A stretch of 37,500 bases of DNA, taken from the NCBI RefSeq assembly GCF_009857595.1, contig NZ_WWCU01000037.1, positions 1 through 37,500 on the forward strand, given 5' to 3'. The DNA comes from Pseudoduganella aquatica (GTDB lineage Bacteria > Pseudomonadota > Gammaproteobacteria > Burkholderiales > Burkholderiaceae_D). Shown here piece by piece: positions 7,228-13,552 of this stretch (positions are counted from its first letter, which is position 1; every line of letters begins with the position of its first letter). The notes beneath the pieces are model-generated. The model searched no databases. It was not told where the DNA came from and saw nothing but the letters and a program-made list of their open reading frames with translations. A program made the position numbers and the translations under genes.

Positions 7228-7869
7228 ATGCGAAAACAGAAGATAGTCCGTACCGCCGAACAGCAGCTCCTGCTGGACCAGCTCAAGAACGTGGCCGAAG
7301 GCCTGGGCCAGACCCTGGCCCCGTTCTGCGAAGTGGTGGTGCACGACCTGCTCGACCCGGCGCACGCCATTGCCGCCATCCACAACAAGCTGTCCGGCCG
7401 CGATGTCGGCGGCCCGGCCACGGAGCTGGGCCTGGCCCGCATCGGGGACGCCGCCTATCCCGCCATCGTGGCAAACTACGCCAACAGTTTCGCCGACGGG
7501 CGCCAGGCCAAGAGCACCTCCATCGGCGTGAAGGACTCCAGCGGGCAGTACGTCGCCGCGCTGTGCATCAATGTGGACCTGACGATGTTCCACGGCCTGC
7601 AAGCCATGTTCGGCCAGTTCAGCCGCATCGGCGCCGGCACGGCGCCGCAGGAATCGCTGGACCCGGCCGGCGCCGACGGCATCCGGCGCCGCATCGACGA
7701 CTACGCGGCGCGCCTGTCCAGCACTCCGCGCACGCTCAAGGCCGGCGAGCGGCGCGCACTGATCGAGGAACTGCGGGAGGCGGGCTGCCTGGAAGTGCGG
7801 CGCGCCATGGAAATCATCGCCCAGCATCTGGGCATTTCGAGAGCGACGGTGTACAGCTATGCCAAATAA
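7228..7869 (+). CDS. YheO-like PAS/HTH transcriptional regulator (DauR type)
   Basis: This cytoplasmic DNA-binding regulator has 213 residues from the ATG at 7228. The N-terminal two thirds match the YheO-like PAS domain (LGQTLAPFCEVVVHDLLDP, then GVKDSSGQYVAALCINVDLT). The C terminus is an HTH_22-type helix-turn-helix (RRAMEIIAQHLGISRATVYSYAK). DauR, which controls D-arginine catabolism, has this architecture; regulators of this class often sense an amino-acid-like ligand. An in-frame ATG at 7201 would lie inside the predicted promoter, so 7228, implying a leaderless or nearly leaderless mRNA, is preferred. The gene overlaps the next by 11 nt, indicating translational coupling. Its target is inferred to be its own operon and perhaps the upstream amidase. 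Confidence 0.88.
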   Translation: MRKQKIVRTAEQQLLLDQLKNVAEGLGQTLAPFCEVVVHDLLDPAHAIAAIHNKLSGRDVGGPATELGLARIGDAAYPAIVANYANSFADGRQAKSTSIGVKDSSGQYVAALCINVDLTMFHGLQAMFGQFSRIGAGTAPQESLDPAGADGIRRRIDDYAARLSSTPRTLKAGERRALIEELREAGCLEVRRAMEIIAQHLGISRATVYSYAK

Positions 7870-8827
7870 CGCGAGACTGCTGTTGATCGACAGCGTGCAG
7901 GGCGAGTCCCTGATGAACTACCGCGACGTGCTGGACGCCACCCGCGAGGCCTTCGTGCTGCACCAGCAGGAAGAGGGCCGCGTGTTCCCGCTGTTGCGCG
8001 AGCGCCTGCCGGAAGGCGTGTGGGGCATCAAGTCCGGCAACGTGGCGGGACAGAACCTGCTCGGCTTCAAGTCGGCCGGCTTCTGGCCCGGCAACCGGGA
8101 GAAGGGCGGCGAGCCGCACCAGGCCACCATCGTGCTGGTCGACCCGGACACCGGCCGCCCGCTGTGCATCATCGACGGCAACGGCGTCACCACCATGCGC
8201 ACCGGCGCGGCCGGCGGCCTGGGGCTGATACAGCTGGCGCGCGCCGACAGCGCCCGCCTGTGCGTGTTCGGCACCGGCGTGCAGGCCCGCATCCAGCTGC
8301 GCTACGCGCTGGAGCTGCTGCCCTCGCTGCACCAGGTCGACTACGTCAGCGCCAGCGGCGAGCCGGATCCGGCCTTCGAACGCCAGTTCTCCGAGCGCTG
8401 CAGCATCGCCATGGCGGCCGACCGCAACGCCGCCGTGGCGCTGGCCGACATCGTCATCACCGCCACGCCCGGGCGCGGGCCGCTGTTCAACCTGGACGCC
8501 GTGCGTCCCGGCACCCACTTCAACTGCGTCGGCGCGGACACGCTGGGCAAGCGCGAACTGCCCGAAGGCCTGCTGCAGCAAGCGCGCCTGTTCGTCGACG
8601 ACCATATCCAGGCGCGCCAGATCGGCGAAATGCAATGGGCGCCCGAGCTGCCCTGCCACCAGCTGGGCGAACTGCTGTCTGGCCAGCTGCAGGCGCACCG
8701 CAAGCCGGAAGACATCACCGTGTTCGACATGACCGGCATCGCGCTGCAGGACCTCACCGTGGCGCGCCTGATCTACGAGCGCGCGCTGGCCAGGGGCGTG
8801 GGCAGCAGCGTAGCCTGGCCCTGGTAA
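7859..8827 (+). CDS. Ornithine cyclodeaminase family NAD(P)-dependent reductase
   Basis: The protein has 322 residues and belongs to the ornithine cyclodeaminase/mu-crystallin family. The substrate-side motifs GFKSAGFWPGN (K71) and TTMRTGAAGGL (about 111-121) are present, along with the Rossmann glycine motif CVFGTGVQARIQL (138-143). The family includes ornithine cyclodeaminase, alanine dehydrogenase, opine-type and ketimine reductases, and BhcD, the iminosuccinate reductase of the beta-hydroxyaspartate cycle. The next gene encodes a hydroxyaspartate-ammonia-lyase-like enzyme, and no ornithine or arginine genes are adjacent. An iminosuccinate-to-aspartate reduction is therefore a reasonable but unproven guess. 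The start overlaps the regulator stop by 11 nt. The substrate cannot be read from sequence alone. Confidence 0.85.
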   Translation: MPNNARLLLIDSVQGESLMNYRDVLDATREAFVLHQQEEGRVFPLLRERLPEGVWGIKSGNVAGQNLLGFKSAGFWPGNREKGGEPHQATIVLVDPDTGRPLCIIDGNGVTTMRTGAAGGLGLIQLARADSARLCVFGTGVQARIQLRYALELLPSLHQVDYVSASGEPDPAFERQFSERCSIAMAADRNAAVALADIVITATPGRGPLFNLDAVRPGTHFNCVGADTLGKRELPEGLLQQARLFVDDHIQARQIGEMQWAPELPCHQLGELLSGQLQAHRKPEDITVFDMTGIALQDLTVARLIYERALARGVGSSVAWPW

Positions 8828-8856
8828 CAAGTTCACCAAACTCTGAAAAGGAAATC

Positions 8857-9816
8857 ATGCAAGTCCTGCCTACCTACGACGACGTCGCCGCCGCCGCGCA
8901 GCGCATCGAAGGCCATGCCCACCGCACCCCGGTGCTGCGCTCGCGCACCGCCGACGAGGAACTGGGCGCGCAAATCTTCTTCAAGGCCGAGAACATGCAG
9001 CGCATGGGCGCCTTCAAGTTCCGCGGCGCCTTCAACGCGCTGTCGCGCTTCGACGCGGCGCAGCGCAAGGCCGGCGTGGTGGCTTTCTCGTCCGGCAACC
9101 ACGCGCAGGCCATCGCCCTGTCCGCGCGCCTGCTCGGCATACCCGCCACCATCGTCATGCCCCAGGACGCGCCGGCCGCCAAGGTTGCCGCCACCAAGGG
9201 CTACGGCGGCAAGGTGGTGCTGTACGACCGCTACACCGAGGACCGTGAAGCCATCGGCCGCAGGCTGGCCGAGGAGGGCGGCCTGACGCTGATTCCGCCG
9301 TATGACCACCCGGACGTCATCGCCGGCCAGGGCACGGCGGCCAAGGAGCTGTTCGACGAAGCCGGCCCGCTCGACGCGCTGTTCGTCTGCCTGGGCGGCG
9401 GCGGCCTGCTGTCCGGCTCCGCGCTGGCGGCGCGCGCGCTGTCGCCGGACTGCAAAATCTACGGCGTGGAGCCGGAGGCCGGCAACGACGGCCAGCAATC
9501 GTTCCGCAGCGGCGCCATCGTCCACATCGACACGCCGCAAACCATCGCCGACGGCGCCCAGACCCAGCACCTGGGCAACTACACCTTCGACATCATCCGC
9601 CGCGACGTGGACGACGTGCTCACCGTCAGCGACGCCCAGCTGGTGGAGGAAATGCGCTTCTTCGCCGCGCGCATGAAGATCGTGGTGGAACCCACCGGCT
9701 GTCTCGGATTCGCCGCGGCGCGCGCCATGCGCGAGCAGCTCAAGGGCAAGCGCGTGGGCGTTATCATCAGCGGCGGCAATGTGGACATGGCGCGCTTCTG
9801 CGCGTTATTGGCCTAA
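8857..9816 (+). CDS. PLP-dependent threonine/hydroxyaspartate ammonia-lyase
   Basis: This is a fold-type II PLP enzyme of 319 residues, close to serine racemase, catabolic threonine dehydratase and threo-3-hydroxyaspartate ammonia-lyase. The Schiff-base lysine is K54 in MGAFKFRGA. The substrate loop SSGNHAQ is at 78-84 and the phosphate-binding glycine loop CLGGGGLLSG at about 178-187. There is no C-terminal ACT regulatory domain, so this is not biosynthetic IlvA. The paired reductase upstream supports hydroxyaspartate dehydration, releasing ammonia and giving oxaloacetate via iminosuccinate; serine, threonine or racemase activity cannot be excluded. The start has AAAAGG 5 nt upstream and lies 29 nt after the reductase stop. 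Confidence 0.87.
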   Translation: MQVLPTYDDVAAAAQRIEGHAHRTPVLRSRTADEELGAQIFFKAENMQRMGAFKFRGAFNALSRFDAAQRKAGVVAFSSGNHAQAIALSARLLGIPATIVMPQDAPAAKVAATKGYGGKVVLYDRYTEDREAIGRRLAEEGGLTLIPPYDHPDVIAGQGTAAKELFDEAGPLDALFVCLGGGGLLSGSALAARALSPDCKIYGVEPEAGNDGQQSFRSGAIVHIDTPQTIADGAQTQHLGNYTFDIIRRDVDDVLTVSDAQLVEEMRFFAARMKIVVEPTGCLGFAAARAMREQLKGKRVGVIISGGNVDMARFCALLA

Positions 9817-9885
9817 AGGACAAGTTACGGGCCGGGCGGGCGCGGGTAGAGTCGCACCATCAACGATGAAGGCGAGGACACTAAA

Positions 9886-10839
9886 ATGCATTCCGTACAA
9901 CAGGAAGTCGACGAACGCAGCAACCTGACCGGCACCAACAAGTTCGAGCTGCTGCTGTTCCGCCTGGGCGGCGACGCCAGCGGCGACCGCAACGAGCTGT
10001 TCGGCATCAATGTGTTCAAGATCCGCGAGATCGTCGCCATGCCGCCCATCACGGCGGTGGCCGGCTCGCAGCCCCACATGCTGGGCGTGGTCAACCTGCG
10101 CGGCCAGATCATCCAGGTGCTGGACCTGCCGGCCATCTGCGGCTGTACGCCCAAGACCGGCCTGAACATCATGCTGGTCACCGAGTTCGCCCGCACCACG
10201 CAGGCCTTCGCGGTGGAATCGGTGGAAGACATCGTGCGCCTGGACTGGGGCCAGGTGCTGTCGGCCGAATCGACCGCCGTGGGCGGCATGGTCACCAGCA
10301 TCGCCCGCCTGGACGGCGCCAATGGCTCGCGCCTGGCGCAAGTGCTGGATGTGGAAACCATCCTGCGCAATATGAATCCGACCGACCGTCCCGATGTGGA
10401 CCCGGAAACCATAGGCCCCAACCTGAACCTGCGTCCGGGCACCATGATACTGGCGGCGGACGACTCGGTGGTGGCGCGCACGCTGATCGAGAAAGGCCTG
10501 GAAGCCATGGGCGCGCCCTTCATCATGACCAAGTCCGGCAAGGAAGCGTGGGACAAGCTGGGTCAGATCGCGGCCGCCGCCGAAGCCGAAGGCAAGACCG
10601 TGTACGACAAGATCGCCCTGGTGCTGACCGACCTGGAAATGCCGGAAATGGACGGCTTCACCCTGACGCGCAACATCAAGCAGACCTCGCGCTACGCGGC
10701 GCTGCCGGTGGTCATCCATTCCTCGCTGTCGGGCACCACCAACGAGGAGCACGTCAAGACCGTCGGCGCGGACGCCTACGTGGCCAAATTCATGGCCGAG
10801 GAGCTGGCCGCCACCATCCGCAAGGTGCTGGCGAAATAG
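9886..10839 (+). CDS. cheV: Chemotaxis protein CheV
   Basis: CheV is a cytoplasmic chemotaxis coupling protein that links receptors to CheA and can be tuned by phosphorylation. The protein has 317 residues with an N-terminal CheW-like domain (about 15-165, including GVVNLRGQIIQVLDLP) and a C-terminal receiver domain (about 185-317). The receiver has all key residues: D192/D193 in AADDS, phospho-acceptor D249 in LVLTDLEMPEMDG, S279/S280 and K301. It stands apart from any chemotaxis operon here; the gap to the preceding gene is 69 nt. GAGG precedes the ATG at 9886. The receiver is complete, so regulated adaptor activity is expected. Confidence 0.95.
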   Translation: MHSVQQEVDERSNLTGTNKFELLLFRLGGDASGDRNELFGINVFKIREIVAMPPITAVAGSQPHMLGVVNLRGQIIQVLDLPAICGCTPKTGLNIMLVTEFARTTQAFAVESVEDIVRLDWGQVLSAESTAVGGMVTSIARLDGANGSRLAQVLDVETILRNMNPTDRPDVDPETIGPNLNLRPGTMILAADDSVVARTLIEKGLEAMGAPFIMTKSGKEAWDKLGQIAAAAEAEGKTVYDKIALVLTDLEMPEMDGFTLTRNIKQTSRYAALPVVIHSSLSGTTNEEHVKTVGADAYVAKFMAEELAATIRKVLAK

Positions 10840-10905
10840 CGCGGCACGCGGGGGAAATCGCGGTAGAATTTAAGCGGGCGCCATCCAGGGCGTCCGCCGG
10901 CCGCG

Positions 10906-11325
10906 ATGGAACCCATGCTGCAAATCGACTTCCCGATCCGCAAAGAATGCCCGCCCGGCGCCTGCGACTGCAAGCGCGAGCAGCTGCTCGAGGACGCAGC
11001 GGCGGACATGGCCGCGCTGGCCGTGCTGCGGCTGACCAAGGAAGACGAAAAGCGGCTGATCCAGCGCATCGAAGCCGCTGAAAGCTACGAAGACCTGCAG
11101 CGCATCGGCCTGCGCCTGCAAGAGAATCTCGGCGTGGCGCTGAAGATCGCCCCGGGCGAGAACGAAGTGCGCACCGTGATGGGCCTGCAGATCGAACTGA
11201 GCATGCGCCCCGGCCTGTGCCGCAAAACCCGCGAAGCCATCCCCGCTGCGGTGCGCCGCTGCCTCAAGAAAAACCCCGCCATCATCTACGCCATCCTGGA
11301 TGCGCACGACCTGTTCGGCGTCTAG
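10906..11325 (+). CDS. Uncharacterised 139-residue protein with N-terminal cysteine cluster
   Basis: I do not recognise this family. The protein has 139 residues, is mostly helical by composition, and has no signal peptide or membrane segment. The N-terminal region contains ECPPGACDCKRE (C15, C20, C22, a CX4CXC arrangement). Two more cysteines lie near the C terminus (GLCRKT and RRCLKK), so five cysteines could bind a metal or an Fe-S cluster, but this is speculation. The middle is charged (LTKEDEKRLIQRIEAAESYEDLQRIG). An ATG at 10915 is an alternative start and has GGA 5 nt upstream. Base composition and codon use match the neighbours. It follows cheV by 66 nt on the same strand and ends before a REP-like palindrome. 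Confidence 0.75.
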   Translation: MEPMLQIDFPIRKECPPGACDCKREQLLEDAAADMAALAVLRLTKEDEKRLIQRIEAAESYEDLQRIGLRLQENLGVALKIAPGENEVRTVMGLQIELSMRPGLCRKTREAIPAAVRRCLKKNPAIIYAILDAHDLFGV

Positions 11326-11343
11326 CCGCAAGGCTCAGGCAAA

Positions 11344-11442
11344 CGTAGGGCGGGTTAGGAGGCGCCAGCCGACGTAACCCGCCATGCTCAGCATGCCAAT
11401 TGGCGGGTTACGAGAGCCTCCGGCTCGCTAACCCGCCCTACG
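11344..11442. repeat. REP-like nested palindrome between convergent genes
   Basis: The outer arms CGTAGGGCGGGTTAG (11344-11358) and CTAACCCGCCCTACG (11428-11442) are perfect 15-bp inverted repeats. Nested inside are GTAACCCGCCA (about 11374-11384) and TGGCGGGTTAC (11401-11411). GTAGGGCGGGTTA elements of this type are dispersed repeats in many proteobacterial genomes; that part is prior knowledge. It lies between two convergent genes, could act as a bidirectional terminator, and contributes the stop codon of the gene on its right. Only one copy is present in this window. Confidence 0.75.
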
Positions 11443-12073
11443 CGCTGTCCGGCAGCACGAACTGCGCGATGGCCAGGTAGTGCAGGGCGCTGCCCAGCAG
11501 CACGAAAAGGTGCCAAATGCCGTGCGCGTGGCGCATTCGCGTGTCGATCACGTAAAAGATGATGCCGACCGTGTAGAACAGGCCGCCCGCCAGCACGTAG
11601 GCAAAGCCGTCATTGCCCAGTGAAGCGCGCAAAGGGAGCACCATCAGCACCGCCGACCAGCCCATGGTCAGATAAATCACCACCGACAGCCAGCGGTTCT
11701 CGCTTTTCCGCAACTCTTGCACGATGCCGACGAACGCCAGCAGCCAGACGGCTGCCAGCAAAGCCCAGCCGAGCTGGCTGTCCAGCGCCAGGCTGCAGAA
11801 TGGGGTGTAGGTGCCCGCAATCAGGACGTAGATCGCGCAATGGTCGAACTTCTGCCACAAGGCCTTCACGCGGCCCATGCTGGCATGGTAGACGGTTGAG
11901 CAGGCGTACAGCAGCACCAAGCTGAAACAGTACACGCCGATGCTGACCACGCTCTGCCAGGGACCACTCTGCACCTGTCCCAGCAGATAAACCGACCCGC
12001 CGGCAGCCAGCAGCGCTCCCGCCAAATGTGTTGCCGCGTTGAACTTTTCGCCTGCTTGGGCAAACTTAACCAT
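11438..12073 (-). CDS. trhA: TrhA / hemolysin III (PAQR) family membrane protein
   Basis: This seven-helix inner-membrane protein has 211 residues from the ATG at 12073. PAQR-superfamily landmarks are present: EKFNAATHLAG near the N terminus, STVYHAS, KFDHCAIYVLIAGTYTPF, and the C-terminal histidine motif HAHGIWHLFVLLGSALHY. The conserved Ser, Asp and His residues form a metal-binding site in PAQR proteins. Bacterial members have been linked to membrane-lipid homeostasis; the older haemolysin name comes from a Bacillus homologue and should not be read as toxin activity. AAGG 6-7 nt upstream supports this start over a longer one at 12112. The TAG stop lies inside the REP-like repeat. Confidence 0.9.
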   Translation of the reverse strand: MVKFAQAGEKFNAATHLAGALLAAGGSVYLLGQVQSGPWQSVVSIGVYCFSLVLLYACSTVYHASMGRVKALWQKFDHCAIYVLIAGTYTPFCSLALDSQLGWALLAAVWLLAFVGIVQELRKSENRWLSVVIYLTMGWSAVLMVLPLRASLGNDGFAYVLAGGLFYTVGIIFYVIDTRMRHAHGIWHLFVLLGSALHYLAIAQFVLPDSA

Positions 12074-12126
12074 GATTAGCCTTAGTAAGTGTTCGGGCCA
12101 TTGTAGACGCATATCAAAACCGGACC

Positions 12127-12351
12127 ATGACTAATACGGAACACCACCCTATGCGCAAGACCCTTATCGTTTTTATCTTCGCCGCTTTGTGGCACCCATC
12201 CGTCCAAGCGGCCGCCGGGTTGCCCGCCCATCTGGCGAGCAGCTGGGGCACTGCGGAGTCCTTGTACGCGGGAAGCGCCGGGCAAACGGATATGCAGCTG
12301 GCTGTGGATGGATTTGGCTTCATGGCCGGCTCCAGTCTGGTCAAACCTTAA
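12127..12351 (+). CDS. Small exported protein, possibly truncated
   Basis: This 74-residue ORF (66 residues if the ATG at 12151 is used) is divergent from trhA. MRKTLIVFIFAALWHPSVQA followed by a small-residue site is a plausible Sec signal peptide, leaving about 45 mature residues (LASSWGTAESLYAGSAGQTD and onward). The family is not recognised with certainty. The sequence stops abruptly after GFGFMAGSSLVKP, and the following 47 nt lead straight into the tail of vapC. It may be the 5' remnant of a longer exported protein cut by insertion of the toxin-antitoxin module, or a genuine small secreted protein. Ribosome site evidence is weak. Confidence 0.5.
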   Translation: MTNTEHHPMRKTLIVFIFAALWHPSVQAAAGLPAHLASSWGTAESLYAGSAGQTDMQLAVDGFGFMAGSSLVKP

Positions 12352-12398
12352 CTTGGCTGTAGCACAAGGCACCAATCTGCTCGGACTAATGCCGAATG

Positions 12399-12800
12399 TC
12401 AGATACGCAACCAGTTCTCCATTTTCAAACTTGGGTATCTGGCAAAGTCTTTCTCGTTGTTGGTGACGAGGATGACATCGAGCGCGATTGCATGCGCTGC
12501 AATCAGTTTGTCGAGCTGATCCCTTTTCCTCTCTCTGGCCGCGGCTCGAACTGGGCCATAGGCTTTTGCTGCGGCCATATTGAAAGCCGCAACAGGAATG
12601 TCTTCAACCAGCGCTGCAAGATTTCGTCGTTCTCGCATGCTGTTGGCTGAAATCTCAACACCATATTCCAACTCGGCATAAGTAATCGCGGACATCACGA
12701 CGTCGCCGACATAGCATTGAGAAAATCGTTCCGAGACCTGTGCTGGCTGATTCTTCATGAGATAGATACACATATTGGTATCCAGCATGTAGAGCGGCAT
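12399..12800 (-). CDS. vapC: VapC family PIN-domain toxin
   Basis: This is a 133-residue PIN-domain ribonuclease, the toxin of a type II toxin-antitoxin pair. Acidic residues expected at the Mg-dependent active site are present: D7 (MLDTNMCIYLM), E43 (ITYAELEYGV), D94/D97 (KRDQLDKLIAAHAIAL) and D118 (TNNEKDF). The MLDTNxCIY opening and AAHAIALDVILVTNNEKDF block are typical of the subgroup annotated as tRNA(fMet)-specific VapC. That target specificity is known for relatives and only inferred here. The start ATG overlaps the antitoxin stop in an ATGA, so the two are translationally coupled. The gene is less GC-rich than its neighbours, consistent with acquisition. Confidence 0.93.
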   Translation of the reverse strand: MPLYMLDTNMCIYLMKNQPAQVSERFSQCYVGDVVMSAITYAELEYGVEISANSMRERRNLAALVEDIPVAAFNMAAAKAYGPVRAAARERKRDQLDKLIAAHAIALDVILVTNNEKDFARYPSLKMENWLRI

Positions 12801-13036
12801 CAGATTGGTTCCCGCTCGGCCTGCTCTTGATCGCCTCGTCCTTCAGACATGAAATCCGGGCCAAACCGTGCAAACTTCTTCAGCACACCAGTGAGCGGCC
12901 TACGGGCTGGGCGGATACGCAACTCTTCGCCCACCCGCTCTATTTCCAACTCCATATCCGTGCGCTCGTAGGCCAGTTCCGATGGGATGCGCACGGCCTG
13001 CGAATTGCCGTTTCGGAAGAGTTTGGTCGTCTTCAT
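12800..13036 (-). CDS. vapB: VapB family antitoxin (AbrB/SpoVT fold)
   Basis: This 78-residue antitoxin has an N-terminal swapped-hairpin AbrB-type DNA-binding domain: KTTKLFRNGNSQAVRIPSELAY is the family signature. A charged, flexible C-terminal part would wrap around VapC. It should neutralise VapC and, with it, repress their shared promoter. The stop overlaps the vapC start (ATGA). A GGGGA ribosome site precedes the ATG on the minus strand, and a palindromic operator candidate lies immediately upstream at 13048-13071. Confidence 0.92.
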   Translation of the reverse strand: MKTTKLFRNGNSQAVRIPSELAYERTDMELEIERVGEELRIRPARRPLTGVLKKFARFGPDFMSEGRGDQEQAEREPI

Positions 13037-13047
13037 GGCGTCCCCAC

Positions 13048-13071
13048 AAAGTATGTACGTAGATGTACTTT
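13048..13071 (-). promoter_or_regulatory. Candidate vapBC operator
   Basis: AAAGTA (13048-13053) and TACTTT (13066-13071) form an inverted repeat around a core with two GTACAT units on the minus strand. It lies 12 nt before the vapB start, where VapBC complexes usually bind to autoregulate. It is AT-rich against its surroundings. Confidence 0.55.
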
Positions 13072-13106
13072 AGTCCAGATTTCAGCGCGGCGAGGAAGAT
13101 GGGCGG

Positions 13107-13493
13107 CTACGAAGGCTGCACCAGGTTGATCAGGTTGCCGCAGGTGTCTTCGAACAGCACGCCGGTGATCGGCCCCATATTGGTGGGCTCGCCACGGAAC
13201 ACCACGCCCAGCTCCTTCAGGCGCGTGTATTCGGACTGGATGTCGTCGGTCAGGAAGGCGGTGGCGGGGATGCCCGCTTCGTAGAGCGCGCTCTGGTAGG
13301 CGTGCGCGGGCGGGAAGCCTATCGGCTCCAGCACCAGCTCCACGCCCTCGGCGCCTTCCGGCGAGGTCACGGTGAGCCAGCGGAAGCTCCCCATCGGGAT
13401 GTCGTTCTTGACGGTGAAGCCCAGCACGCCCGTGTAGAAGGCCAGCGCCTTGTTCTGGTCGTCGACCATGATGCCAGCCAGTCCGATTCTCAT
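13107..13493 (-). CDS. VOC family (glyoxalase/bleomycin-resistance fold) protein
   Basis: This is a 128-residue protein with the vicinal oxygen chelate fold: two beta-alpha-beta-beta-beta units, the first opening MRIGLAGIMVDDQNKALAFYTGVLGFTVKND. The second unit ends with GPITGVLFEDTCGNLINLVQPS, which carries the conserved Glu/Asp and Gly-Asn pattern of this superfamily. Members range from glyoxalases and dioxygenases to antibiotic-binding proteins, so no specific function is assigned. AGGAG lies 6-7 nt upstream of the ATG. It stands alone between vapBC and dbpA on the same strand. Confidence 0.88.
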   Translation of the reverse strand: MRIGLAGIMVDDQNKALAFYTGVLGFTVKNDIPMGSFRWLTVTSPEGAEGVELVLEPIGFPPAHAYQSALYEAGIPATAFLTDDIQSEYTRLKELGVVFRGEPTNMGPITGVLFEDTCGNLINLVQPS

Positions 13494-13552
13494 GCAGCTC
13501 TCCTGATGCAGTGGTGATTAAACCAACTGTATCAGAAGACGCCGCACGGCGG

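Noticed and set aside
9814..9849. Possible sigma-28 promoter before cheV (TAAAGGAC near the upstream stop)
   Set aside because: The downstream half matches only GCCG of GCCGATAA, and the spacing is 10 nt, not 11.
12127..12150. Longer N terminus of the small exported protein
   Set aside because: It is kept as the outer limit only. The signal peptide reads better from the ATG at 12151, but neither start has a strong ribosome site.
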